Source: a virus. From it: 53,000 nucleotides of DNA. Shown here piece after piece: positions 8,558-16,508 of this stretch (position 1 is the first letter of the stretch; every line of letters begins with the position of its first letter). The position numbers and the translations under genes were made by a program. Location: the IMG/VR virus record IMGVR_UViG_3300031631_000003, positions 1 to 53,000 of that record. One strand, written 5' to 3'. The notes below the pieces were generated by a model, which ran no database searches, had not been told where the DNA came from, and saw only the letters and a program-made list of their open reading frames with translations.

Positions 8558-9619
8558 ATGGCAGAAGGTAACTGGACACAAACATTTCCCAGCTTGATTG
8601 AGCATACCAAAGCGCGTGGTGCTGACATCAATAGCAGAGTTAGTGGGTTGGGAAGCAATTATGACATGCTTCCGGCTCCACATGATGACGGTAAGAAGGG
8701 ATTCTTCGGGCCGTGCTATGTTGGCAGCCCTACCGAACTAGGACAGGCGACAAGTGCGGTAGATATTCGGAATGGTGCGATTACACATGGTGTTGATTCC
8801 GGTGTTGCCGATGCTTATGTCGTTACGTTGGGAATAGCATCACTGGCATATGTTGCCGGGATGAAAGTTAATTTTGTTGCGACGACTACAAACACAGGTA
8901 CATCAACAATTGATATTGATGGTCTGGGTGTGATTGCACTCAAGGCATCAGCAACGATGGAGTTACCTGCTGACTATATTTATGTTGATGATATAGTCGA
9001 GGTGATTTATACCGGAACGTTTTTCCAGATAACATCAATCACATCTCACGTTGCAGATGCTGCCAACAGTGCCGCTGCCGCTGCCGTAAGTGAAACAAAT
9101 GCGGCAACGAGTGAGACGAACGCTGCATCAAGCGAAGGTGTGTGTCTGGCGTCAAGTAACTTCATCGGGGAGTGGTCAGACCAGACAGGCGCTCATGTTA
9201 TCCCTACATCGGTTTCGAATGATGATAAGTACTGGATGCTGATTGCTGATGTCGTTGATATTACGCTGAGTGAGCCTGGTGTTTCTGCTGATTGGGTGGA
9301 AATAAAAGCAGGTGGTGGAATGGCATGGGAGGCTAGTGCCTCTGGTGATGTTACCGCTGTAGCTAGTATTGGATATCTTACTTATACTGACACTGCTGCT
9401 AGGAATGTAAATCTTCCTGCTGGTGTTGTTGGCGAGAGTGTGGGTATAAACGATGTATCTCAAAACTGTGGAACCAATAGTATTACAGTTATTACTAGTG
9501 GTTCTGAAAAGTTTATGGGGTTAGTCGAGAACTTTATTCTTGATATTGATGGGTCATCTATTGTTGCTACGTATGCTGACGCTACTAACGGATGGGTAAT
9601 TACTGGCGGGAATTGGTAG
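8558..9619 (+). CDS. Tail fibre protein
   Basis: A 353-residue protein whose ATG follows the nozzle stop directly, with GGAGAGG upstream. The N-terminal part begins AEGNWTQTFPSLIEHTKARG. A T/G/D-rich beta region spans 60-165. A short shaft of alanine-rich near-repeats, AAAAVSETNAATSETNAASS (~170-195), is typical of trimeric fibre linkers. The C-terminus ends NGWVITGGNW, a common fibre terminus. It probably binds the host surface or anchors longer fibres. The next gene, an HNH endonuclease, ends with a closely similar peptide, WITGGSW. Confidence 0.7.
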   Translation: MAEGNWTQTFPSLIEHTKARGADINSRVSGLGSNYDMLPAPHDDGKKGFFGPCYVGSPTELGQATSAVDIRNGAITHGVDSGVADAYVVTLGIASLAYVAGMKVNFVATTTNTGTSTIDIDGLGVIALKASATMELPADYIYVDDIVEVIYTGTFFQITSITSHVADAANSAAAAAVSETNAATSETNAASSEGVCLASSNFIGEWSDQTGAHVIPTSVSNDDKYWMLIADVVDITLSEPGVSADWVEIKAGGGMAWEASASGDVTAVASIGYLTYTDTAARNVNLPAGVVGESVGINDVSQNCGTNSITVITSGSEKFMGLVENFILDIDGSSIVATYADATNGWVITGGNW

Positions 9620-9622
9620 GTA

Positions 9623-10303
9623 ATGGGAAAAGTTAACAATATATTGGGGCAACGTTTTGGAATGCTTGTCGTTATACATGACACTGGTGTTAGAAAGAAC
9701 GGGGTTATTTGGTTGTGCAAGTGCGATTGTGGTAATACGAAGACAGTTAGAGCTTGCCATCTAACAAATAATGCAACAATATCTTGTGGGTGCTATACTC
9801 TTGTTGACAATATCGTAGGGCAAATATTTGGACGATTGACTGTCTATAAAAGTTCAAAGAAAAGGTCAGGCAATGGAGCAGCTTACTGGAAGTGCGTATG
9901 TTCTTGTGGTAAAACAACTATTGCAAGAAGTGACGGCTTGAGAAACGGATCTATACGGTCTTGTGGTTGTATGCATCTCGATAGTGTATCTGGCGAGAAT
10001 AACCACAATTGGAATGGTGGCATTACTTCCGATAACCAGAAAATACGTAAATCATTAAAATATAAAAAATGGGCGTTAAGTGTTAAGGCCCAATCTAACC
10101 ACACTTGTGTTAAGTGTGGTTGTGCTGATAATCTGGTTGCGCATCATATTAAATCATTTTCAGCCAATATAGAGCTGAGACTTGATATTGACAATGGTGC
10201 CTGCTTATGTAGGGAGTGTCATATGAAATTTCACAATAAATATAGTTATATCAAATTTGATGAGAATGATTTCTTGTCTTGGATTACAGGAGGTAGCTGG
10301 TAA
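9623..10303 (+). CDS. Free-standing HNH homing endonuclease in the fibre cluster
   Basis: A 226-residue DNA nuclease. It has two tandem Cys-rich finger modules (WLCKCDCGNTK...SCGC at ~35-55 and WKCVCSCGKTT...SCGC at ~88-117), a NUMOD3-like GENNHNWNGGIT (~124-135), then an HNH core: CVKCG, VAHHI, N and LCRECHMKFH (~160-203). Such enzymes cut a phage gene lacking the insertion and spread by repair copying. It starts 3 bases after the fibre stop and its own stop is coupled (TAATG) to the next fibre gene. Its last residues WITGGSW mimic the fibre's own C-terminus. Confidence 0.85.
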   Translation: MGKVNNILGQRFGMLVVIHDTGVRKNGVIWLCKCDCGNTKTVRACHLTNNATISCGCYTLVDNIVGQIFGRLTVYKSSKKRSGNGAAYWKCVCSCGKTTIARSDGLRNGSIRSCGCMHLDSVSGENNHNWNGGITSDNQKIRKSLKYKKWALSVKAQSNHTCVKCGCADNLVAHHIKSFSANIELRLDIDNGACLCRECHMKFHNKYSYIKFDENDFLSWITGGSW

Positions 10304-11508
10304 TGAGTAGATTAACAGATTTTTTTAAGACAGGCGGGCAATACGAACATTCTCCTATGATGCATGTTCAAGATCAGAAGGCTGACGGTGTAAACGGTGG
10401 TACAAGTGTAACTGGAAGAAATAATAGAACACTTAATACTGTGTTAGGTAGCAATGAGATAATTGGAGCTTCATTATCATCAAATTTAGTCACACTGCCG
10501 GCAGGAGAGTACTATATTCAAGGTTCTGCTGTAGGGTACTCAAGTCCGTACGTAAGAACTATAGTGGAGACATCTACGGGAACAGAATTATTAAGAGGGG
10601 CGAATGACACAGGAAATATTACCTCTTTTGTCGGGGGTCGTATAACTTTAGCTTCATCTACTGATATTCAACTAGTATCATTTATCGAAGCAGGACTCGC
10701 AACTAAAGGACTTGGCAGGGCGTTTGGAACTGGTGCATCCACAGGGGTTGAGGTTTACGCAGACCTTAAGATATGGCAACTAGACGCAATAAAGACAAGC
10801 CCAATAATCCACGACAACAAGCTCTACCCACTCCCAGGGAACACATACGTTACAGGTGATATGTATGGACTTGAGTACAGTTACACGTCAGCTAATAGTA
10901 TCACGGTAGATGCTGGTATCTGCTATGACAGCTTGAACACTACGCTACTCACTGGATCAGCCTCTCAAGCGGTTGCCATAGGGACTACAATTAATCAGAT
11001 ATACAACTTGTTCCTTTGTGATGATGGGTTGGTTAAGACTGATACTAATGTTGAAGGTACTACGTTGCTGGCTGGTAGTGTCACTGCTTTGCGATGGATT
11101 GGGTTTGTAAGGACTAATAGCGCTGGTGAGGTATGCGACTTCGCTATGAATGGAGATACTTACGCATTTGCTCAGGCATCTAAGTGTACATTTGTTTCTG
11201 GGTTTACTTCAACTACATATGTTCCTATAGATTTGTCTCCTATTGTTCCTGTTAGCAGGGTAGATGAGGTTTATATTGGTTGTTCTGCTTCTAATGTGTA
11301 TAACAGTTGCATTAGCATATCTAAAGATGCTGTGAATGTCGTGACATTCACAATGGGGTATACAGTTATCACTGACATATTCGTTACTTATGGTTACAGC
11401 GGCGCAGCCTTTGCTCTAAGACAGATACCGATAAGTTCAGCATTATTTATGAAGACTGATAGTGGAACTAACAGCATGGCAGTACCTCAAGTAACTCTAA
11501 AACGATAA
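10303..11508 (+). CDS. Tail fibre / receptor-binding-type protein
   Basis: A 401-residue beta-rich protein. Residues ~20-165 (TLPAGEYYIQGSAVGYSSPY, EVYADLKIWQLD) resemble the C1q/TNF-like jelly-roll found in phage appendage proteins. The second half is Ser/Thr/Gly-rich with many aromatic residues. There is no signal peptide. It starts at a TAATG overlap with the HNH gene, so it may originally have been coupled to the preceding fibre gene. A role in adsorption is inferred from composition and from the fibre neighbours. Confidence 0.6.
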   Translation: MSRLTDFFKTGGQYEHSPMMHVQDQKADGVNGGTSVTGRNNRTLNTVLGSNEIIGASLSSNLVTLPAGEYYIQGSAVGYSSPYVRTIVETSTGTELLRGANDTGNITSFVGGRITLASSTDIQLVSFIEAGLATKGLGRAFGTGASTGVEVYADLKIWQLDAIKTSPIIHDNKLYPLPGNTYVTGDMYGLEYSYTSANSITVDAGICYDSLNTTLLTGSASQAVAIGTTINQIYNLFLCDDGLVKTDTNVEGTTLLAGSVTALRWIGFVRTNSAGEVCDFAMNGDTYAFAQASKCTFVSGFTSTTYVPIDLSPIVPVSRVDEVYIGCSASNVYNSCISISKDAVNVVTFTMGYTVITDIFVTYGYSGAAFALRQIPISSALFMKTDSGTNSMAVPQVTLKR

Positions 11509-11524
11509 CAAAGGAGATAACAAT

Positions 11525-12142
11525 ATGAAATTCGCATATAAACCAGATCACACAGTAACAGGATACAATAGAGCAGCAACAGCAGGAACCGATGAGATCA
11601 CCGGAACCTGCACACCTCAACATTGGAACGTAACACCTCCAGAACATTCAACAGATGTACGCTTTTATGTTGAAGTTGGTGGAGTTCCGGTAGCCAAATC
11701 ACAGACAGAGATAAATCTTATTATAGCGGATGAGGACAGAAACAAAGCTTACCAATCACAAGCAGCAGCCATCGAGACAAAGAAACGCACCGAGAACGAG
11801 AAACCATTCCCTTACAACGGGCAGACATACAAATCAGACGCTTCAGCAAAGAATGATGTTGAGGGTGTTCTTGGGCAGTGTGCTTTGTATATCGGATCTG
11901 CAAGTATCCCAACGTTTCCTGTCACCGGCTCCCTTACGGGGAAGTGGTTAACTGAAGAGGATGTCGCGGTACCTTACACCTGTGATGAGTTTAAGATATT
12001 TGCAAAGGGTTATTTTGATAGATTCTCCTGGAACTTTGACAACAGGGTGGTTCATCAGTTAATGTTAAAAGCAATGTATGATAATTCGGCAAAAACAGCA
12101 CAAGATATCCTTGATTACGATTTCTCAGAGGGGTGGCAATAA
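11525..12142 (+). CDS. DUF4376-like fibre-associated protein
   Basis: A 205-residue protein, start ATG 11525 behind AAAGGAG. The middle part (PFPYNGQTYKSDASAKNDVE and the downstream helix) looks like the DUF4376-type domain often encoded next to phage tail fibres. The N-terminus (MKFAYKPDHTVTGYNRA) and the aromatic C-terminus are not recognised. It may be a small tail appendage or fibre-assembly factor. The family assignment is tentative. Confidence 0.5.
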   Translation: MKFAYKPDHTVTGYNRAATAGTDEITGTCTPQHWNVTPPEHSTDVRFYVEVGGVPVAKSQTEINLIIADEDRNKAYQSQAAAIETKKRTENEKPFPYNGQTYKSDASAKNDVEGVLGQCALYIGSASIPTFPVTGSLTGKWLTEEDVAVPYTCDEFKIFAKGYFDRFSWNFDNRVVHQLMLKAMYDNSAKTAQDILDYDFSEGWQ

Positions 12143-12789
12143 TGGGACAAACGGCAGAAACAGTACAGATATGGAATGACCAACTTGCGGCTGGTAAATC
12201 AAATGAATCTATTGTGAAGTGGATAACAGACGAACAGGCTGGTCTCCATAACAAGGCGCCAAGCGCGCCAAGCGCTCCAAGCGCTCCAGTTGCGCCCACA
12301 GTTGCGCCCACAGTTGCGCCACGGAAGAATTGGACTGATTATGTCACGCCAGATATGGATATGACAACCCAGATGGGTCAATACACCAGTGAAGATTCCC
12401 CGTTGATGATTGCGGCAGAGACCGCCGGTAAACGTCAACAGAACTCGCTTGGATTGCTGAATACTCAGGGTACTGTTTCCGCCGTTCAGAACAATATGTT
12501 TAACGCTGCACTACCAGTTGCAACCGCTGATGTCGATCGAGCAACAGTTGTTGCTCTTGATAAAATGGGAGATGATTTGCAGCGAGATGTTGTTGCTGCA
12601 AATATTACCGCATCCAATCAACAGATGATGGCAAAGATATGGGGTGATCTTGTTAATACTCAGGTGGCCACGATGGGTGCCGGAATTAACGACGGGTCAT
12701 GGACTCAGACAGGTCAAACAAATATTGAAAACGTTATTAACGCTTCTGGTAGTGCATTTAGTGGCTTCTTAGGCGTTCCATTATCATAA
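12142..12789 (+). CDS. Probable internal virion protein with PSA repeat linker
   Basis: 215 residues. ATG 12142 overlaps the previous stop (TAATG), with GAGGGGTGG upstream. After a helical N-terminus comes a low-complexity linker APSAPSAPSAPVAPTVAPTV (~37-57), encoded by short tandem DNA repeats at about 12257-12320. The remainder is Ala/Gln/Asn-rich helix (NNMFNAALPVATADVDRATV). Together with the next five genes it forms a block of repeat-rich proteins before the giant virion protein, a place where podoviruses keep ejection proteins. Function inferred only from this context. Confidence 0.55.
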   Translation: MGQTAETVQIWNDQLAAGKSNESIVKWITDEQAGLHNKAPSAPSAPSAPVAPTVAPTVAPRKNWTDYVTPDMDMTTQMGQYTSEDSPLMIAAETAGKRQQNSLGLLNTQGTVSAVQNNMFNAALPVATADVDRATVVALDKMGDDLQRDVVAANITASNQQMMAKIWGDLVNTQVATMGAGINDGSWTQTGQTNIENVINASGSAFSGFLGVPLS

Positions 12790-12799
12790 GGAGATAGAT

Positions 12800-13342
12800 A
12801 TGGGAGATAATTGGTGGGGAGATGCATGGGATACAGTGACTGATACAACCGCTGGTTGGTTTGCTGACGATGAGGACACTTCAAATAACGCGGGACAGTT
12901 TAGTAATTCGAGTGTCTCTAACTACGACTCAAACGCTGACAATCCAGGCTCAGATGGTTTTAGTACCATAACCTACGACTCAAACGCTGACAATCCAGGC
13001 TCAGATGGTTTTAGTACCGTAACAGATAGCTTGTCCTCTTCGTTTTATGTTGATGATGATAGGTGGGATGTTAGTTACGACGATGAAAGTATCTGGGGAA
13101 AGGTAGGAGACTTTGCGGGAGATGCATGGGATACAGCAAGTGATTTTATAAACACACCAGTTGGTGGGAAGACGATCAGTGGTGCTCTCGGGATGCTCGG
13201 TCAGTATTTGATGGATGAAAGTGCGAGTGATAAATCAAGAGCGATGGTTGGTCAAGCTGAAGGTATGATGGGTGGTTATGATGGGCCACCAGAAGAGGAA
13301 AAGGTAGTTGAAGCGACCACCAGTAATTTGGGGAAATGGTAA
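12800..13342 (+). CDS. Acidic Asp/Ser/Asn-rich protein with 17-residue tandem repeat
   Basis: 180 residues, ATG 12800 with AAGGAG at 12788-12793. The N-terminal half is very acidic and Ser/Asn-rich. It carries two exact-to-near-exact 17-residue copies of YDSNADNPGSDGFSTIT, and the phrase GDAWDT occurs near residues 6 and 108. The C-terminal half is helical with KTISGALGMLGQYLM. It may be a structural or ejected protein; no family recognised. The acidic Asp-rich repeats could bind cations, which is speculation. Confidence 0.55.
   Translation: MGDNWWGDAWDTVTDTTAGWFADDEDTSNNAGQFSNSSVSNYDSNADNPGSDGFSTITYDSNADNPGSDGFSTVTDSLSSSFYVDDDRWDVSYDDESIWGKVGDFAGDAWDTASDFINTPVGGKTISGALGMLGQYLMDESASDKSRAMVGQAEGMMGGYDGPPEEEKVVEATTSNLGKW
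12922..13023 (+). repeat. 51-bp tandem duplication inside the acidic protein gene
   Basis: Two adjacent 51-bp units (12922-12972 and 12973-13023) are nearly identical at the DNA level and keep the reading frame (17 codons each). They differ at only a few bases near the unit ends, which implies a recent in-frame duplication. Confidence 0.9.
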
Positions 13343-13348
13343 TAGGCT

Positions 13349-14329
13349 ATGGCTGATAATATCACACGTATAGAGGGTGATTCGACATCCCCAACTGGTA
13401 TGATAGGCTCCATGCAAGGAACGCCTAGTACATCAGCATCAACACCGGGATCAATGTCTGTTGATATGAGCAGCACTGTTGCTGGTATGGTTGAGAAGGG
13501 TGTAGGTATCGCCATGGGGATCGCTGAGATTGGCACAGGTGTCCCTGGTGGAACAGCTGCAATCTCAGGTGCTGTCACCGATACTGTAAGAGGTAAGGCT
13601 CCTGAAGATATTGGAGTCCGTGCTGCATCTACTGTTGGGAAGTCTGCACTTAACCAGGCTGGAGTGTTGAGTCCCATATCCGGCTATATGATTAGTACTG
13701 GTATGAATATGATAGATGAGTCGAATCGTGGTAACTACGCAAATTATGGATATGCTGCAACGAAGGCTGCACCGGCTGCTGTTGGTGCATTGGCGGGCAT
13801 GGCTGTGGGTGGCCCGATTGGTGGTTTTGTGGGTGGTATCCTTGGTGCTATGCTTGGTGCAAATTCACTTGAGAGTGGGTTCCTAGGTGATATGCTAAAC
13901 AGCAGAACCCATGAAATGAATAGAGATGCCCTGGCTGGACAGGGTTACGGATATGGTGATATTGCCGGAATAGTTGCCAATGATATTGATATGCAGTCAG
14001 GATTCACACCTAATGCAAGAGGTACAACGTCTCCAAATACATTCACCAACCCGAATGTCTCGAATAATACTGGTATGAATGTCGATACACCAAGTAATAA
14101 CGGTGTTGCGTCAGCTACAGCTAATAATCCACATGAACAGAATAACACCAATGCATCGTCAATGGCAGAACAAACAGCTAATAATCCACATGAACAAAAT
14201 TACGGAGTAGTAGACAATAGCCCAGGAGAATACTCAGATTATGGATATACTGTGGGCGGACTTGGTGGGGTAACTGGCGATGGTGATCAAAATAATGGGC
14301 CAGGTGACGGTGAAGACAACTATAATTAA
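13349..14329 (+). CDS. Gly/Ala-rich probable membrane-active virion protein
   Basis: 326 residues. The centre (about 140-175) is a glycine-rich hydrophobic stretch, AVGALAGMAVGGPIGGFVGG followed by ILGAMLGAN, of the glycine-zipper type seen in phage ejection proteins that enter membranes. An earlier Gly-rich segment lies at 40-75. The C-terminal third is Asn/Gly-rich and contains the peptide ANNPHEQN twice. It sits in the ejection-protein block. Channel or membrane insertion during DNA delivery is an inference from the zipper. The start has a weak ribosome site (AATAGG). Confidence 0.5.
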   Translation: MADNITRIEGDSTSPTGMIGSMQGTPSTSASTPGSMSVDMSSTVAGMVEKGVGIAMGIAEIGTGVPGGTAAISGAVTDTVRGKAPEDIGVRAASTVGKSALNQAGVLSPISGYMISTGMNMIDESNRGNYANYGYAATKAAPAAVGALAGMAVGGPIGGFVGGILGAMLGANSLESGFLGDMLNSRTHEMNRDALAGQGYGYGDIAGIVANDIDMQSGFTPNARGTTSPNTFTNPNVSNNTGMNVDTPSNNGVASATANNPHEQNNTNASSMAEQTANNPHEQNYGVVDNSPGEYSDYGYTVGGLGGVTGDGDQNNGPGDGEDNYN

Positions 14330-14351
14330 AACAACAAACGAGGACAGACAA

Positions 14352-14819
14352 ATGGACAATAACGGAGTTTTAGGAAACCTGATGAATAACACGTATGGTC
14401 AGGATTTAATCAGAAACATCATCGGAACGATGTATACACCTGAGCAGATAAGTGCATTCAAGCCTGCTGACATGGCTGATGTATCAAAACGTGTTGGTGA
14501 TTTTATGAGTGATCCTAAGTGGACTCGGAATAATCCCATGCAGATGCAGCAGGGGCAGGGGCAACAAGTAGCATACGACAACGCATATGCTGCGACAGGA
14601 CAGGGGCAAACGTTGGCGCAGATGATCCCGAATCAGCCAGATTATGCTGATGCAACGACAAGAGCTTACAATGATTATTGGGGGTCACGAAGCACACCGT
14701 CGACACCATCTGCTCCATCTGCTCCATCTGCACCAAAAGCTCGACCAAAAGATGCAGTAACAGGGGGTGTCATCAGACAGGGTAAAATGACACCCACAAC
14801 ATATGAGAGCTACCGATGA
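14352..14819 (+). CDS. Q-rich small virion-block protein
   Basis: 155 residues. I chose ATG 14352 because GAGGA precedes it; an upstream in-frame ATG at 14280 would overlap the previous gene by 50 bases with no ribosome site. Residues 1-60 are helical. A Gln/Gly patch (QMQQGQGQQ) follows, then a linker STPSTPSAPSAPSAPKA. The stop overlaps the next start (ATGA). This architecture, a helical domain plus a PSA linker, matches the gene at 12142. Function unknown. Confidence 0.55.
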   Translation: MDNNGVLGNLMNNTYGQDLIRNIIGTMYTPEQISAFKPADMADVSKRVGDFMSDPKWTRNNPMQMQQGQGQQVAYDNAYAATGQGQTLAQMIPNQPDYADATTRAYNDYWGSRSTPSTPSAPSAPSAPKARPKDAVTGGVIRQGKMTPTTYESYR

Positions 14820-15322
14820 GCAATGGAATGATTGATAATATGCAACAGGGTCAACAACCGCAACAGCAACAGGGTGGAACGTATCCTCAGAACGTAGAGG
14901 AAGCATCACAGTTTGTTAATGATATTATGCGGATGATTTACTCCGAGGGACAACCGGAGAAGATACTTGACGCGCTTACTGCTGGTGATAATATTGCTGC
15001 TGCTCTTGGGCAAACCGCTGGTGTTCTTGTTATGACGGTACTGACTAGACGCGAAGAGCAGACCGGCAGGAAACCCCACTTCAACTTGGTTATCAAGGGT
15101 TTGAAGCGAGCTATTGAAGAGATGTCCGACTTGATGGAGATGGCTGGAATACCCGCCCCAACTCCTGAAGAGCTGCAGGAAGCATCGCAGTATGCCGGTC
15201 AGGTTATAGAGAGTGCTGTCAACGGTAAACAGGGCGGTGGTCCACAACAGCCACCACAACAGCCACAACAGCCACAACAGCCACAACAGCCACAAGGACC
15301 ACCACAACAAGGGGTAATATAA
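14816..15322 (+). CDS. Helical protein with (QQP)n tail
   Basis: 168 residues, coupled on both sides (ATGA at the start, TAATG at the end). The central domain (~25-135) is helical, with FVNDIMRMIYSEGQPEKIL and two long helices. The C-terminus is a run of QQP repeats (~143-168) encoded by tandem CAGCCACAA-type DNA repeats at about 15245-15300. A flexible proline-glutamine tail suggests a structural or scaffold-like role. Family not recognised. Confidence 0.55.
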   Translation: MSNGMIDNMQQGQQPQQQQGGTYPQNVEEASQFVNDIMRMIYSEGQPEKILDALTAGDNIAAALGQTAGVLVMTVLTRREEQTGRKPHFNLVIKGLKRAIEEMSDLMEMAGIPAPTPEELQEASQYAGQVIESAVNGKQGGGPQQPPQQPQQPQQPQQPQGPPQQGVI

Positions 15323-16467
15323 TGGGCGCATACGAAGATGAATATGCTAGAGCTGCTGAAAATGCCTCAGGTAGAAAAGGTTACGAAGAAGGTTATCAGT
15401 CGGTGTATGGCACACCAGACACTGGAAGCAGTGGGACTGATTGGCGAGGTGTTGTCGGGTCATTGATGGTTGGTGGCTCTCAGGGTTGGTTGCAAGGCAA
15501 GCAGCAACAGTGGGCGCAGGAAGCTGCCGACATGAAGAAAAAAACAGCGAATCGATTACGCACCGAGGATCGAAGGTGGGCTGTTGAGGATCGTGATGCC
15601 AAGTATGGCTCGGCACTTGCTGTTGAAAACGCCAAACAAGCGGGTACTGCTTCTGAAGGTGCTCTTAATCGTGCCGGTCGTGAAACGGTTGCGGGTATTG
15701 ATGCAACCGGTCGCTCTAGTAAGTCCGGTGGGAAGACGATCAGTGGTACAGATATGAAGAATTTTCAGATTGTATTAAAAGACGTGAAACAGGAGTATCT
15801 TGATTGGGCGGAAACACAGGTTGAGGAGGCTGGCTGGCGCGACGATAAGGATGCACGTGCTGAAAAAGTAGCTGAAATGGCGAAAACTCGTTACGATCAA
15901 GATCCGCGTGTTGTAAATATTATGCGACAAATAGGTGCTCCTGAAACGCCAGAAACACAGCCTCGAATGATTGACGCTGATTCACCGAGTGCCGCGATTG
16001 CAATTCTTGGCAAGGGTAGTACTCCTCCGTTACCTGAAAGTATGACGATTGAGCGTACTGGTAAATCTATTGAGGAACCAGCGCCTATTGAGGTTAAACC
16101 GGATGGTGTTATCGGACAGATGCAGGACAAAGAATCCTTGGTTCGACGTGCTGCGGAAGGTGATGAGTCGGCAATTGAAGAGCTGAGATTGAGTGATGCA
16201 CGATCTCAGCTAAACGCTGATGCCCAGGGGCGTAGTATTATGGGTAAACTCAAGGAGTTCTCGAATTGGTCATCTGGTAAAGCGTCAGGTGGCAAACCGA
16301 TTATATCTGGCCTTGCCGCACGTGATCTCGCAAAACGAGCAGGGCTACCACCGGAAGCCGCTAAAAAGTTAGCAATGCCTGAATATATCGAGCTTGCTTA
16401 TGCTATTGATGAGGCATTAAACTCAGGTGACAAGGAGCTACTTGAAAAACTTCTCAAAGAACTGTAA
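15322..16467 (+). CDS. Probable internal virion protein
   Basis: 381 residues. The N-terminal 100 residues have a Gly-rich hydrophobic segment (WRGVVGSLMVGGSQGWLQG) followed by a charged helix, KKKTANRLRTEDRRWAVEDR. The rest is Lys/Glu-rich helical, with a low-complexity hinge near 195-235. It immediately precedes the giant polyvalent gene. It probably belongs to the set of proteins delivered with the DNA, judged by composition and position only. Confidence 0.5.
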   Translation: MGAYEDEYARAAENASGRKGYEEGYQSVYGTPDTGSSGTDWRGVVGSLMVGGSQGWLQGKQQQWAQEAADMKKKTANRLRTEDRRWAVEDRDAKYGSALAVENAKQAGTASEGALNRAGRETVAGIDATGRSSKSGGKTISGTDMKNFQIVLKDVKQEYLDWAETQVEEAGWRDDKDARAEKVAEMAKTRYDQDPRVVNIMRQIGAPETPETQPRMIDADSPSAAIAILGKGSTPPLPESMTIERTGKSIEEPAPIEVKPDGVIGQMQDKESLVRRAAEGDESAIEELRLSDARSQLNADAQGRSIMGKLKEFSNWSSGKASGGKPIISGLAARDLAKRAGLPPEAAKKLAMPEYIELAYAIDEALNSGDKELLEKLLKEL

Positions 16468-16508
16468 TATGTCCAGAACCTGAAGACTAAAATAACACAG
16501 GATATACT

